Source of the DNA: Fremontodendron californicum
Taxonomy: Eukaryota > Streptophyta > Magnoliopsida > Malvales > Malvaceae
DNA: 64,000 nt
NCBI GenBank assembly: GCA_030761205.1
Contig: JAULJL010000027.1
Location: forward strand, 9,305,001-9,369,000
Reading direction: 5' to 3'
Below the pieces are notes generated by a model. The model had not been told where the DNA came from. It saw only the letters and a list, made by a program, of their open reading frames with translations, and searched no databases. A program made the position numbers and the translations under genes. Below are positions 33,525 through 45,309 of the stretch, piece after piece; within the stretch, counting starts at the first letter, position 1; every line of letters starts with the position of its first letter.

Positions 33525-34576
33525 CTATTCACCTGGATCACGTTTTCTGAGGAGTCTGAAAATTGGATCACACTTAGCGGTGAGCTGAAAAATGAAACGG
33601 CCAATGTAATTCAATCTTCCCAGGAATCCTCGCACTTCTTTCTGTGTCCGAGGCGGAGATAAATTCTGGATAGCTCGTATCTTGTCAGGATCTACTTCAA
33701 TTCCTTTCTCATTAACAATGAAACCCAGAAGTTTGCCGGATGTTACACCAAAAGTGCACTTGGCTGGGTTGAGCTTAAGTTGGAACTTCCTTAATCGCCC
33801 GAACAACTTTCTCAGATTAACCATATGATCTTCATCTTCACGTGACTTTGCAATCATGTCATTGACATAAACTTCCACCTCTTTGTGCATTATGTCATGA
33901 AAGAGGGTCACCATTTCTCTTTGATAAGTTGCGCCGGCGTTTTTTAACCCAAACGGCATAACCTTGTAACAAAATGTTTCCCACATTGTCACGAAAGTGG
34001 TCCTCTCCATATCTTCTGGTGCCATCTTGATTTGGTTATAGCCCGAAAAACCGTCCATAAATGAGAACAGTGAGTGTTTGGCAGTATTATCAACCAAGGT
34101 ACGATATGGGGTAGCGGGAAGCTATCTTTTGGACTAGCTCTGTTTAGGTCCCGATAATCAACACACATTCGTACTTTTCCATCTTTCTTCTGGAGTGGGA
34201 CAACTTTTGCTACCCATTCAGGATACTTAGCGACTTCCAAAAATCCGACGTCGAACTGCTTTTTTACTTCCTCCTTGACTTTTAGCAACATTTCAGGCTT
34301 CATTCGTCTCAATTTCTGTTTCACAGGCTTGTATTCTGGCTTTAAAGGCAAACGATGCACCACAATATCCGTATCGAGCCCTGACATATCTTGATAGGAC
34401 CATGCAAACACATCCGCGTACTCGTGGAGCAGTTCTACCAACTCTCGATTCTTTTCCAATGGTAGTGAAGTGCCGATTTTTACTTCTTTCTTATTATCCT
34501 CATTTCTCAGATTAACAACTTCCGTTGTCTCCTGATGAGGCATAATTTGCTTTTCTTCTGATTCTATCAATCTCAA
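33525..34576 (-). pseudogene. Ogre reverse transcriptase, frameshifted, catalytic motif altered
   Basis: Two overlapping frames. The 34576-33989 part has FAWSYQDM, VVPLQKKDGKVRMCVDYRDLN and the ASPKDSFPLP motif. The frame changes near 34090-34130, and 34097-33525 continues with FSFMDGFSGYNQI, FVTMWETFCYKVMPFGLKNA and the polymerase box. The box reads YVND where active enzymes have YVDD, so the second catalytic aspartate pair is damaged. Then come KCTFGV and GFLGRLNYI. The frame ends at a TAG after DPGE. An RT with this set of changes could not be active. Confidence 0.94.
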
Positions 34577-35225
34577 TAGGTCGGGTGGTAAGTCGTAGTT
34601 CTCTGCAGTCTCTTCATCGTCAATTTCACCAATATCAATACATTTCTCAAAATTGATTTCTGAATTACTGATGAGATTGTTTTTGCATTCATTATTAGGA
34701 GACTTGGAAAGGTGTAAGCAAAATAATATAGATAGTTGTACAGGAAGACAAAATATAATGATGGACTATAAAAGAAATGACGAATGAATGGAGACATAAT
34801 GCATCATAATTGTCATTTATTTGAATGATAAGTTCATAAAAGAAGCCCGTGCACAAAAGAAAATCTCATAACACTCTTGGGCAGAAGTGTCTGAGAACTT
34901 AGTTTGTTAACCAGAAAGAAACCTAAATACAGCAGGTAAATCTACAACACGCCAATTCTTCAACTCAAATCCCGAAGGACACGGGTAGATGGTGATTTCT
35001 TCAGCTTTGTTTCCCTTTTCTCCTTCTTATTCCATCATTTGGATGCAGAAACCCGCAAACATTCCCTCCAAAGTCACGGCAGGTTTGGTCCCAACTAGTG
35101 AATCAGGAAAAACCCGCTGACTGAAATGTCTCATAGAGATGGGGGATGTATATCCTCGGGGTCTCTATCTCGTATTCCCTAAGCCTTGCGAGCCTCTACT
35201 CTTTCCTTTCTCTTATCAGTTTCTC
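34577..35225 (-). pseudogene. Degenerate linker between Ogre protease and reverse transcriptase
   Basis: The minus strand still shows coding-like pieces such as IYPCPSGFELKNW, interrupted by several stops. In pea Ogre an intron lies between protease and RT; I cannot place splice sites here with confidence. Confidence 0.5.
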
Positions 35226-36631
35226 CTAGTCTTCCCTGGTCGGCTTGTATCCCAACCCGAACTTGTCTTCCTTTCCGATCACACTTATGCTCTTTCGAAT
35301 TCCTTGTAGGTTCTTCCCTAAACCTGTCTCGGCTCGACAACCCTTTTCTACGACTTGAGCAAGGCCGCTTTGAGTAGCAGAGGATAGCTGAAGTATAGGC
35401 ATCTTAGGACCTTCACTTACAAGTGCAGCGTTCACAAACTCTAAGGTTCGAAAAGAGCATTCTCCTGCTTCTTCAGTAGCTTTTATGTAGGGAATATTCG
35501 AGGGCTTGGATACAAGGAGATCTTCTTCTCCGTCGACGATTATCAATTGCTCTTCAACCCTGAACTTCACCTTCTGATGCAAAGTGGATGGAATAGCACC
35601 AGCCATGTGGATCCAAGGTTTTCCCAACAAGACATTGTACGAAGGAACGATATCCATGACTTGAAGACAATGTCGAATGTGCAAGGACCAATTTGTATTG
35701 GCAACTCAATTTGCCCCGCAACTTGTCTACGGGTTCCATCAAATGCTCGCACTACCATATGACTGTTCTTCATGTGGGATCCATCAACGGGCAGTTTGGC
35801 CAATGTAGTCATTGGCATGACATTTAGCGCAGAGCCGTTATCAATGAGAACTTTTGCAATGATATGGCCCTTGCAGCGTGCAGTGATGTGAAGGGCTTTG
35901 GTACTACCTGTCCCCTTAGGCATAATCTCATCGTCACTGAAATCTATGAAGTTGTTAATAGCCACATTCCCCACTACTTGGTCAAACTTCTCTACAGACA
36001 CATCATGAGCCACGTATGCCTCATTCAGCACTTTTAAAAGCGCCCTTCGATGGGTCTCTGAGTTCATCAATAATTCCATGATGGATATGCGAGTCGGTGA
36101 GTGTTTTAATTGTTCAACAATGTTGTACTCGTTGTGCTTGATAAATTTGAGGAATTCACTAGCTTCTTCCTCTGTCACAGGCTTGCTTGTTTTTCGCTCA
36201 ACAACTTTTTCTGAGACGGTCTCCTCTTCATCAGCCTTAGCTTTCCCTTTTCTGACATTTTCTGATGCTTCCGGTGTATAGCATCTCCCACTCCTAGTGA
36301 AACCCTCAACACCAGTTATGTCTACGGCAGCCGCAGAGGCGTTGGAAATTGGTGTATCATTAACAGGCTCTGGTGACGCAAATTTGCATTCATACCTCCA
36401 AGGTACAGCCTTATCATTCTTGTAGAGGAACGGGTTCGGCACTTCGATAGTCACCATCGGCCTTAGTACCCTTGGTATTTCCCTTATCGGCGAATTTTGG
36501 CTTTCCCCATAGTAGATAACCAATGGTTTCGGCTTAACCCATCTTTCAGGGGCCTTTGGGGTTTCTTCGATTACCACATCCATGGATTCTTCTTCCCATT
36601 CAGTGGAGAATTCTGCTACGTCGATATCCAT
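35226..36631 (-). pseudogene. Ogre aspartic protease region with G-patch-like tail
   Basis: The frame at 36631-35567 carries VLIDNGSALNVMP, the retropepsin active-site segment as it occurs in Tat elements (DNGS in place of DTG/DSG). It changes frame near 35680 into 35684-35226, which continues with NVLLGKPWIHMAGAIPS. The tail TGLGKNLQGI...FGLGYKP is glycine-rich and G-patch-like. Protease would cut the polyprotein. Upstream it is separated from gag only by one TGA at 36650-36652. Confidence 0.88.
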
Positions 36632-36649
36632 TAATTCTTGAATTTTGGC

Positions 36650-38599
36650 TCAGAAGTCGGAGCATTGGTTAACAGTGTGCCCCACCAAACCTCCGTGATA
36701 CCTACAGAAGCGTTCAAAATTTGGTTCCAACCCTGAGGATTTCTTCCCCATGTTGACTGGTTTAAACAGCCCGGCCTCAATCATAGCATCCAACACTTTT
36801 CCCATATGAGTCCGGACATCCTCAATCCTAGATATTACCCGACAACCTTTTTCCTCCGTTATCACATTTGCTCTTGTTTTCCCATGGTCGGGTAACGGAT
36901 TTGCAGTAACATTAGGCTCCTCCTTGGTTTTGAAACTCAAAACACCGGCCCTAATTAGGTGTTGCACTCTGTGTTTAAGCGTAGTGCAATTCTCCGTGGA
37001 GTGACCCGGGTTGCCTCCATGGTAATCGCAGTTCACGTCTGGGTTGTACCATCGTGGGTATGGGGGTTTCATGGGTTCGAGGAACATGGGTGCCAACAGA
37101 TGGTTTTGAACTAACTTGAGAAATAGATGGGCGTATGTCATAGGAACCGGGTCAAACTGGGGTCTTTGTTGGATTGGCTGAGGTGTTCTTTGATTAGTGC
37201 TCACATTGTTTACTGGACTGGTCGGGTCGGAAGCAGGTACAGATGCTGTGTATACAGGTGCTGGCATGGCTGATGGTGTAAACACTGGCGCTGGTGGTCG
37301 ATAACTCATTGAATGTTGGGGTTGTGTAGGAGGGTAGGAGTATGGGTTAGGGGGTAACTGTAGGGTCTGTGTGTTGGATAATGGGTATAGCTTTGTGGTG
37401 GTCGGTTCTCATATGAAGCCGCTTGCACTTCTCTTTCTTTCTTTTTTGTTGCCCCTACCTTCTTACTGTTGGCGATTTTGTTTCCCTCAATCTTGCCACT
37501 TTTTATGGCACTTTCTATCCTCTCGCCAGAAATGACCATAACGGCAAATGTCTTGGTAGCACTGTCGACCAACCTGTTGTAATACGGTCATCGCAGTGTA
37601 TAGATAAACAACACGGTGGTCTCTTTTTTCTGTCAGAGGCGGTTGTACTTGAGCAGCCAGGTCCCTCCATTTTTGGGCGTACTCTTTAAATCCTTCTCCT
37701 GCCTTTTTCTCCATGTTTTGGAGGGATAACCTATCCGGCGCGATATCAGCCATATGCTTGTACTGGGCCAAAAAAGCTCTCGCCAAATCTGTCCAAGTAT
37801 GAATGCGACTGCGATCTAGTTGGTTATACCATCTTGAGGCTGATCCTTGCAGATTGTCTTGGAAATAGTGAATTAATAATTTGTCATTATGAGTGTGCCC
37901 GACCATTTTGCGGCAGAACATGATAATGTGAAATGAAGGGCATTTGGTCCCATCATACTTCTCAAATTCCGGGACTTTGAACTTTGGCGGTATTACCAAA
38001 TCCAGAACTAAGCTCAGTTCACTAGCATCGACTTTTTCGAAGGCGTCCATCCCTTCTATTGCTTTGAGTCTCTCTTCTAAAATATCATACTTATGCTTTG
38101 TCCCAGCATCCTCTATTTGTTCTGTCACGCTTCTTCTCAACTTTTCTTGTTCGAAGGGGTCATCCAAGTTTGGGATGTGGACTGGGTTTGAAGGATGGGT
38201 CCCTGGGTTAGATGCGAACTGTCCTTGGGTTTGTTGACCTGTGGGACTTGACGTGCTAATGTATACATAAGGTTGTTCTCCCACTGGAGGTTCCCCTTGT
38301 GGGTGCCCATCTTGTGTCACTTGGGCGTGGGTCGGGGTAAAACCCGGTGGGTATAGAGGATCATCGTTATTACTTTCTCGGGGTCAGGGTTCTCCCTTCA
38401 TCATTGAGCTTTCAGCTGGCCCTTTTCCTCTTATCATACTCATCATCATTTCCATCATCTTGGCCATTTGTTCTCGTGACTCTTCCTGGGACCTTGCTAT
38501 CTGTTCCCGTAGTTCCTGTTGAGATCTGCCCAGCTGTTTTTGCAATTCTTTCTGTGCCCTTTCCATTCTCTCAATTCTTGTTGCTTGTTCGTTGTCCAT
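36650..38599 (-). pseudogene. Ogre gag, several frameshifts
   Basis: Begins at the Met near 38599 (MDNEQATRIERMERAQKEL), a short coiled coil of repeated QLGRSQQELREQ words. The frame then shifts to 38320-37487, with the retrotransposon gag domain (CPSFHIIMFCRKMVGH, SASRWYNQLDRSRI, LAQYKHM, LQNMEKKAGEGFKEYAQKWRD). It shifts again into 37572-37306, then 37309-36650. The last part has two zinc-knuckle-like motifs, CDYHGGNPGHSTENC and CRYHGGLVGHTVNQC. Gag would form the particle shell and bind RNA. Confidence 0.9.
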
Positions 38600-38958
38600 G
38601 GTCTTTGCGTGTGCTCGTGTATTATACGAGTGTGGAGCATTTTTGTTCGGATACTTTAGTCGGCGCTCAATTTTTATACCTTTGTTCAAATACCTTGGAT
38701 TAGAACCTTATGATATATTATTCTTTATTCTTTATTAAGTGCATGAACGAATGAAAATATAAATTGATGAACCAATAATTAATTAAGCAAATGAATAAAT
38801 GGCTAAATGAATGCGTATGAATGTATCGAAAGTATTGGTCTTGGGATAATTCTAACCGAACAGTCTTACATTAAACACTGAATTTCATTACATCAACGAT
38901 AAAAACGTTGAACTTATTCGTACTGCCTAATAGCCTCGTCCAGGAATTCTAACATTTG

Positions 38959-40985
38959 TTACCTATGTGTCCCTAATGGAATGACCTGACACCTTAGGTC
39001 TTTGGCCCTATCAGCCATTTCTTCAGCTTTCCAACCCGCTTCATGGACCTGAGCCATGATGTGCTCAATGAGGTCATTCCTTTTTAAGCAGGCTTCGGTG
39101 GTCATCTGGTGGATGACTTGCCATTCTCTTTCCTTCTCATCAAATGCTCTTAGCAGAGTATCAATGTGACTTTTGTGGTCTCGAAGTGACCCTTCTAATT
39201 CTTGTACCTTCCTCCAAAGGGCTTCTTTCTCGGATTGCTGCTCTTTTTCAATCTTCAAACTAGCTTGCAGTCTCTCGTTCTCTTGTTGGCATTTCAATAA
39301 TTCAGCGGACACAGCAGAATTCATGGCTTCTCTAGCTTGCTTCTCCCGTGAAAGCCTAACAGTTTTGGCTTCCTCTTTCTTGGCTTTATCTTTCCAGTGG
39401 TCTCCTCTTTTTTTGAGTTCATCGATTTCTTCTCCCCATTCTTTGGAAGACTTAACGGCCCCTTGATATTTCATTTTGAACCGGAACCTCTTGTTCTCTA
39501 AGTTTAGATCCCAGAGATCTTCCTTTGTTATGTCCCGGTCTTTTCTAACATCTTTCAACTTAGCTTCCTGGGCTGAGCCTTTAACCTTCAAATCACTAAT
39601 TTCTTCTTGGAGTCGGAGGATTTCCTGGTTCATTCGGGCCTTTTTCCTTTTTGAACTCCAATTTTGCTATCTCTAACTCAGATGGTACCTTTTTCGATTG
39701 CGGATCCATTTGTGGAACATCTTCCCCATCGGGTGCCAATATTTTGTCGTTAACCCTCTCAGCTCTCCACACCATATAACCTGATGTGACATTATCGGCA
39801 TACCGAGCCACTTCTATCCGATATGTCTGCCTCCATGCTTCTATAATCTCTCGCACCTGTCTCATATACCCGTATTCCCCATAAGAAAATTCCAACATAC
39901 CGAGTCCATGAGTCATGGGAGTGAATTGGCAAGATTCGAGCTGCCTTTGCACCATCAGTGGTACGTAACTCACACCCCCCCATATTCCTAACAAAGGAAC
40001 CCAACCCATGTCTCCATATTTGTACAACATCGGCACGGGACATATCCACGGTGCTCTCCAAGTTATTTCCTCTTTCTTGAGATTTCGGAGAGTGGCAATC
40101 CATTGCTTCTCAGTCTTAGTTTCGGGCCATTCTTCCTTTAGAAATTCTTTTATCGGTGCAAACGATTTCCAATATGGGCGAAGTTGGGCCTTCCAAAAAT
40201 GGCTCTGGATCCATACATATAGAAGTTGTGCACAACCTATGAACCGCTCTTTTCCGGCCCTTCTACAGAAATTCAAGGATCGAATCGTTTCCTCCACAAT
40301 TGCGGGGGATGGATCTATTTTCTGCCCCAATCTTTCAAAGACATCGAATACGGCTATTTCCACATGTCCCAAGGTCTTCGGGAAGATAACCAAACCATAC
40401 ACGGCCAAAGCGAAAATATCTCGGGCTCTGTCCTTACTTGGGTAACTCTGAATCAAGGCTCGTAGAACATCCCACAAGACGCATTCACTTTTTTCTTTCT
40501 TTACCACATGGCTCTCGACCCAGCTCATATTCACGCCTAAGATCTTGGCTATCTTTTTCTTGGACCCCGATTTTTTTTGTATTTTTTAAATAAATTCGAT
40601 CTGGGATGGAATGCTCGATACAAAGCAGGACCGAGTATTCTTCGATGATGGGAGTCATGTCTTCTTGGTTGAAGGTGAAGCAGCGATATGCCGGGTTCCA
40701 AAATTCTACTATGGCTCGGATTAACCCATCATCGACCTTAACCGGGATTAATAGTGCTATGTCCTTGTATAGTTGAGTGAAAACTTCTTTTTCTGCGGTG
40801 CTCCATTGGTTCCATATACTTATCAACCCGCTGAGATCATTGTGTCGGATAACAAGGTCGACCTTGTCCGGTAGTGTTGACACATAACCTTTTTTTAGAC
40901 AATCCACATTCTTCTCCTGTGCTTTTTCTGAACGTTCTCTAACCACTGCATGTTTCTCGACCATTGAGACAACTTGTTCTTCCAT
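38959..40985 (-). pseudogene. Ogre ORF1: plant-mobile-domain-like protein with coiled-coil tail
   Basis: Three frames in series on the minus strand. 40985-40485 begins MEEQVVSMVEKH and includes FWNPAYRCFTFNQEDMTPIIEEYSVLL, split here over a DUF7745-type (plant-mobile-domain-like) core. It changes frame in a T/A homopolymer near 40571-40578 into 40534-39596 (WVESHVVKKEKS, KRAWICPVPMLYKYG region, CQFTPMTHGLGMLEF). It changes frame again near 39620 into 39633-38959, an uninterrupted heptad-rich coiled coil (LRLQEEISDLKVKG to the end). An extra ORF upstream of gag is known in Ogre; its job is not established. Confidence 0.85.
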
Positions 40986-41993
40986 GAAGGACCCTTCGGT
41001 TGAAAATTATCCTGATACCAAAGACTTTCGACGTGTATGGATGATAACAATGATGCATGACAAAAGAAAGAAATGAATTAGTAGGGAAATGAATCCAAAA
41101 GTATGAAGTAAATTAGTGCAGAAATGAATTCAAAGGCGCGACACATATTATGCATGGTACAACAGTTATTTGTCCCCAACACTACTTAGGCGTCATGATG
41201 CCTCCGGGGTTAGGTATTGAATTTATTACGGGCAAAACGATGTACGTTCATCATCGCCCGATTCATGAAACTAGTTCGGGGTGAAAAGTAGATAGCAAAA
41301 GATTGGAAGCATTCCTCCATGTGTACCTAGTTCTGGTACATTTAACGAAAATTCGGCATGGCTCTACCTAGGTTTGACTTTGTAGGGTTCTCTATATGCG
41401 GTTTGGTTGAATTCTAAAGGCCCCAAATTGTTCCTCATTGTCGCCCGTAAGGGCTAGTAAGGCACCCCGATTCGAAGAACAGGTTCAATTTGTTAGAGTA
41501 TTTATTCATTAGCCCATGCGGATAGTTAATCACGAAGGCATAGGAATATCATACTCCGGAAGTGTTTCGCTAGCCCATGCGGATTGTTAGTCACGAAGGC
41601 ATAGTTTACTTTACTTCCACTTAAAAAGGACGAAACTCGGGTATAGAGTTTATGTTATGCGAATGCAAGTGTAGTGTGTGAGGAGGAACAAACAAACCTT
41701 TTATCACCTACTCTATAACCCATATTTCGAATACCCCGATAATATACCAAGGCAAAGAATAAAAAATGTAAGATAATAATTTAATCAAAGAGCAACAATA
41801 ATATATAAAATTAAGTAACCAAAGAACAATAGTAATGTATGCACATGAATATGGACATATTTAAAAATATTTTATTATTTTCAAAATTCTCTTTATTAAT
41901 AAAAATATGGGAATTAAAATTAAATATCAATTAAACCAACAAAACCGAGACTTTGATAACACATGATCAATTTTAGGCCTGACTCTCTTGTGG
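40986..41993 (-). other. Ogre 5' leader
   Basis: No open frame of note. The phrase TAGCCCATGCGGAT...CACGAAGGCATAG occurs twice (about 41511 and 41571), a short tandem repeat of about 60 bp. Confidence 0.65.
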
Positions 41994-42012
41994 GTCCCCA
42001 GCGGAGTCGTCA
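41994..42012 (-). other. Primer binding site (tRNA-Arg type) of the Ogre element
   Basis: The minus strand reads TGACGACTCCGCTGGGGAC, three bases after the 5' LTR. tRNA-Arg-type sites (TGGCGACTCC...) are known for Ogre elements; here the third base is A instead of G. Confidence 0.82.
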
Positions 42013-42015
42013 AGC

Positions 42016-44919
42016 TGTCATAACGGTTTTTCTAACCGCTAGGACAATTTTTGAAAAAAACAAAATGGAGTCGCCACCAATCTTTTTTGCTAGGTGTGAT
42101 TGGCCACCTATTAAAAATCAGTTTTAGTAAAATATTTTAAAATTAATTAAAACACTTTTTTAAAACCAATTTCGAAGTCTGCGCTTTAAACCAGAGAAAA
42201 AAAAAACAAAATCAGGTTCGATAGTCGGTTACGTGCGGGGAAGGATTAGCACCCCCGCGTCGCCCATTTAGAGAACGGTACCATTTAATCACGTGTTATC
42301 TTAAATCTTGGTAAAAATTGGTTTTTAATTTTGGGTATTTAAAAATTAATCCCCTTTGAAATGATTGTGTCATTTGTGAATGAACCGGACCTTATTAATG
42401 CAAAATTTTTCATATTTCCCGACAGACCCGGCAAAGCATTGAAAGTTTTTTTTACTCATTTTGAAATTCTCCGAATCACTTTTTCTTTTAAAAAAAAAAG
42501 AATATTTCGTTATTAACGATAATTTATGGTATCCTCCCCGGCAGACCCAGCAGAGAACCCATAAATTAACTTAACTCGAAAATAATCTTGTTTTGTTAAA
42601 ATCATTATTTTTATAAAATAATTTAAAAATGAACATGCTAATTATTAAAATATAAATATAATTTAAGCAAAATTCATAATCATTGAAGAATGGTAAACAT
42701 TTTAATTTCAACACGGTACACATGGCATTGCAAAGAATTCATGGCATTCCTACGGAAAATTCGTACGCATAGCATTATAGCGATCAAGGTCAAGATGACA
42801 AATATAACTCTTAATTATTAAATAACTTAATTATGAAAGGAGCAAAAAGTGTACGTATTTTTTTAATTTTTTATTATATTTTTTGATAATTATTGATGAA
42901 ACCTGTAATACAAATGACGTACATCAAAATATTTTACCGAACTTCCCGGCAGACCCGGCAAAGTTTTGGAAATATATCTTCTCGCACGATACATACCTAA
43001 CTTTCTAATCCCCCCGGCAAACCCGGCAAAGACTTATAGTTAAGTCGTTTGACCATGTATTATTTTTAAAAGTCGGTTTAAGGAACACAATAGTGGTATT
43101 TAAAATTGGCGTTCTTGGTCATTTGTTTATTTTCAAAAAGGTATCACATTTTTTTTTAAATAAAAGACATTTTTCATTTTCACTATTATTATTTTTTATT
43201 ATATATATATATATATTTTTATCTTTCATTTTCACTATTGTCATTATTTTTATTATTGTTGTTTTTTATCTTTCATTTTCACTTTTATCCTTGTTTTTTT
43301 TTTTATATTTTTTTCATTTTCATTTTTATTATTATTATTATATTCATTTTTCATTATTATTTTTTTTTATCTCTCTCTCTTTTTTTTTTAATCTTTCATT
43401 TTACTTTTATCATATTTTTTATTATATTTTTTTTTTTATTTTTTCACTTTTATCCTCTTTTTTTATATATTTTTTATTTTTACTATTATCATGATTTTTT
43501 ATTATTATTTTTTTTACTTTCATTTTTACTAATATCATATTTCTTATTTTTTTTTTCATTTTTACTACTATCATATATATATATATATATATATTTTTAC
43601 TTTCATTTTTACTAATATCATATTTTTCATTATTTTTTATTATTTTTTATTATTATTATTATTTGTGTTTTATTATAGTCTTTTTTTTTTAAAAAATAAA
43701 TATATATATGCATAAAACAAAACATTCGGGTCGGGTCCATACGCGGACCCATGAACGGGTCCCGAGACCCGACCCGTTAAAACCCCCAACCTAAAAAAAA
43801 ATTTGGGTCGGGTCCACACGCGGGTCCTGGGACCCGACCCGCTAGAGGTCTATTTAGGGACCTCTTTTTTTTTAGGTTCATTTTAAACGGTTTCAAAAAA
43901 AAAAGTTTTTTTTTTCCTTTTACCTTTCTCTGAACTCTCCCACACCGATCACCCCCGTCGCCGTCTGTTTCGCCGTGCCGGAGCTCTGGTGAGCTCCAAA
44001 ATCCTCACCTAGCCTCGGTTTGGTCTCGCCTCTTCGGTTTCGGGCTTCGTTTTGCCTGGATCGGAGTCGAACTCCTTAGATCTAGGAAGAGACCTTTCGA
44101 CTGCGAGGTCTCCGATCTAGCCTAGATCGGTACCGGTTTGAGTACGATCGTTCTCCGACGATCTTCACTGTTCTAAACTCCTTCGCAAACGGTTCGAATC
44201 GTTTTCGAATCCATTTTTTTTTGTTGTCATTTTTTTTGTTGTTGGTTTTTTGTTTGCGATTGTTTTTTTTTTTTTTTTTTTGCAGGGATTCTTCCATCTT
44301 TTTTTTTTTGGGGTTCGAGGGTTTTATGGGAGGGGTGCCGTGTACGCTGGGGTTGGCTGTTGGTGGCGTAGAGGCCTGGGTTAGGTTCGAAAGGGATAGT
44401 TTGTGTAGGGTGTTCGTGGCTAGGGTGGCTGGAGGGTTCGATTTTGGGGGGTGGCGTGTATGGGGAAAAGGCTAGGTCCGAATGGGGGATTGTGTAACTA
44501 GGGTGGCTTGGGTCGGAGCCACTGGTGGCCTGTTTTTGGGTGGTGGCGTGTTGCTTGTTTTGGGGTGGCTTGTTGACTGTAGGGGCTAGGGTGGCAGGTG
44601 GCGGCGGCGGCAGGGGAGGCTGGTGTAGGGGGGCTAGGGTTGCTAGGATTTCCAGGTTATGGTTTGGGAATGGGCCTGCTACCGGGTTTGCTAGGATTTC
44701 CAGGTTAGGGTTTGGGAATGGGCCTGCTTGGTAGCAGGCCCTGTTGGGCCCAAAATGAGAAGGGCCTTAACAGGCCTTGTTGGAGGCCAGCAGGCCTGAT
44801 TTGGCCTGCTTGGCCAGCAGGCCCGAAGGGCCCTGGGTGGGGCCTGCTAAATAGCAGGCCCTGTTGCAAATGGCTCGGGTCGGATTCGGATCCGACCCAG
44901 GCTAAAAACAATTGTTACA
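42016..44919 (-). repeat. 5' LTR of the Ogre element
   Basis: 2904 bp with intact TGTAACA...TGACA ends (minus strand). Layout as in the 3' LTR. Over about 225 bases near the conserved block I counted nine substitutions relative to the 3' LTR, so the insertion is not recent. It has an extra tandem copy of about 52 bp near 44640-44730 (TTTGCTAGGATTTCCAGGTTA) that the other LTR lacks. Confidence 0.95.
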
Positions 44920-44924
44920 AATAC

Positions 44925-45309
44925 TTACACATGTTTCATTTGTGCCGTCCATATCTCTTCAATAATTGCCAATAGGCAGTTCAATTGTTTTTAAATATTA
45001 AAAAAAAAAAAGTTCCATAGGAAAGTTATGAGATAAGTTCATATGGCCAAGAAAAGAAACAAGAAATGGGAAGAAAAAAAAATTTATTCGCCGAAAAGGA
45101 AATGGAGAAATAAGTTTCTTTAGTAAAAGCACAATATTTTGAATTTGAAACTCTCTCAATTCTCAAAAAATTTAGTGTTGTGGCAAATAGATAATTTCTG
45201 ATTACGTGATCTTATTTCAGATCAGTGAATCAAAATCGGATTCATCATCAAACAATCCTATAAATTATTTAATTTCGCATTTATTATAGATTATTTACGT
45301 GATAATTTT
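44925..45309. other. Interval between the Ogre and a solo LTR
   Basis: AT-rich, no gene or element recognised. Confidence 0.5.

Larger units (their letters stand above)
26837..44919 (-). mobile_element. Ogre/Tat-type Ty3-Gypsy retrotransposon, complete but decayed (18.1 kb)
   Basis: Two LTRs of about 2.9 kb (26837-29713 and 42016-44919) enclose 12.3 kb. The target duplication AATAC flanks the element (26832-26836 and 44920-44924). In minus-strand order it has: primer site, leader, ORF1, gag, protease, reverse transcriptase, a first RNase H, a second archaeal-type RNase H, integrase, a 3' UTR with a hairpin repeat array, and a polypurine tract. An extra ORF upstream of gag, a second RNase H and very long LTRs are known traits of Ogre within the Tat lineage. 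Every reading frame is interrupted, so it is not autonomous now. It lies between the two dioxygenase genes. Confidence 0.96.
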
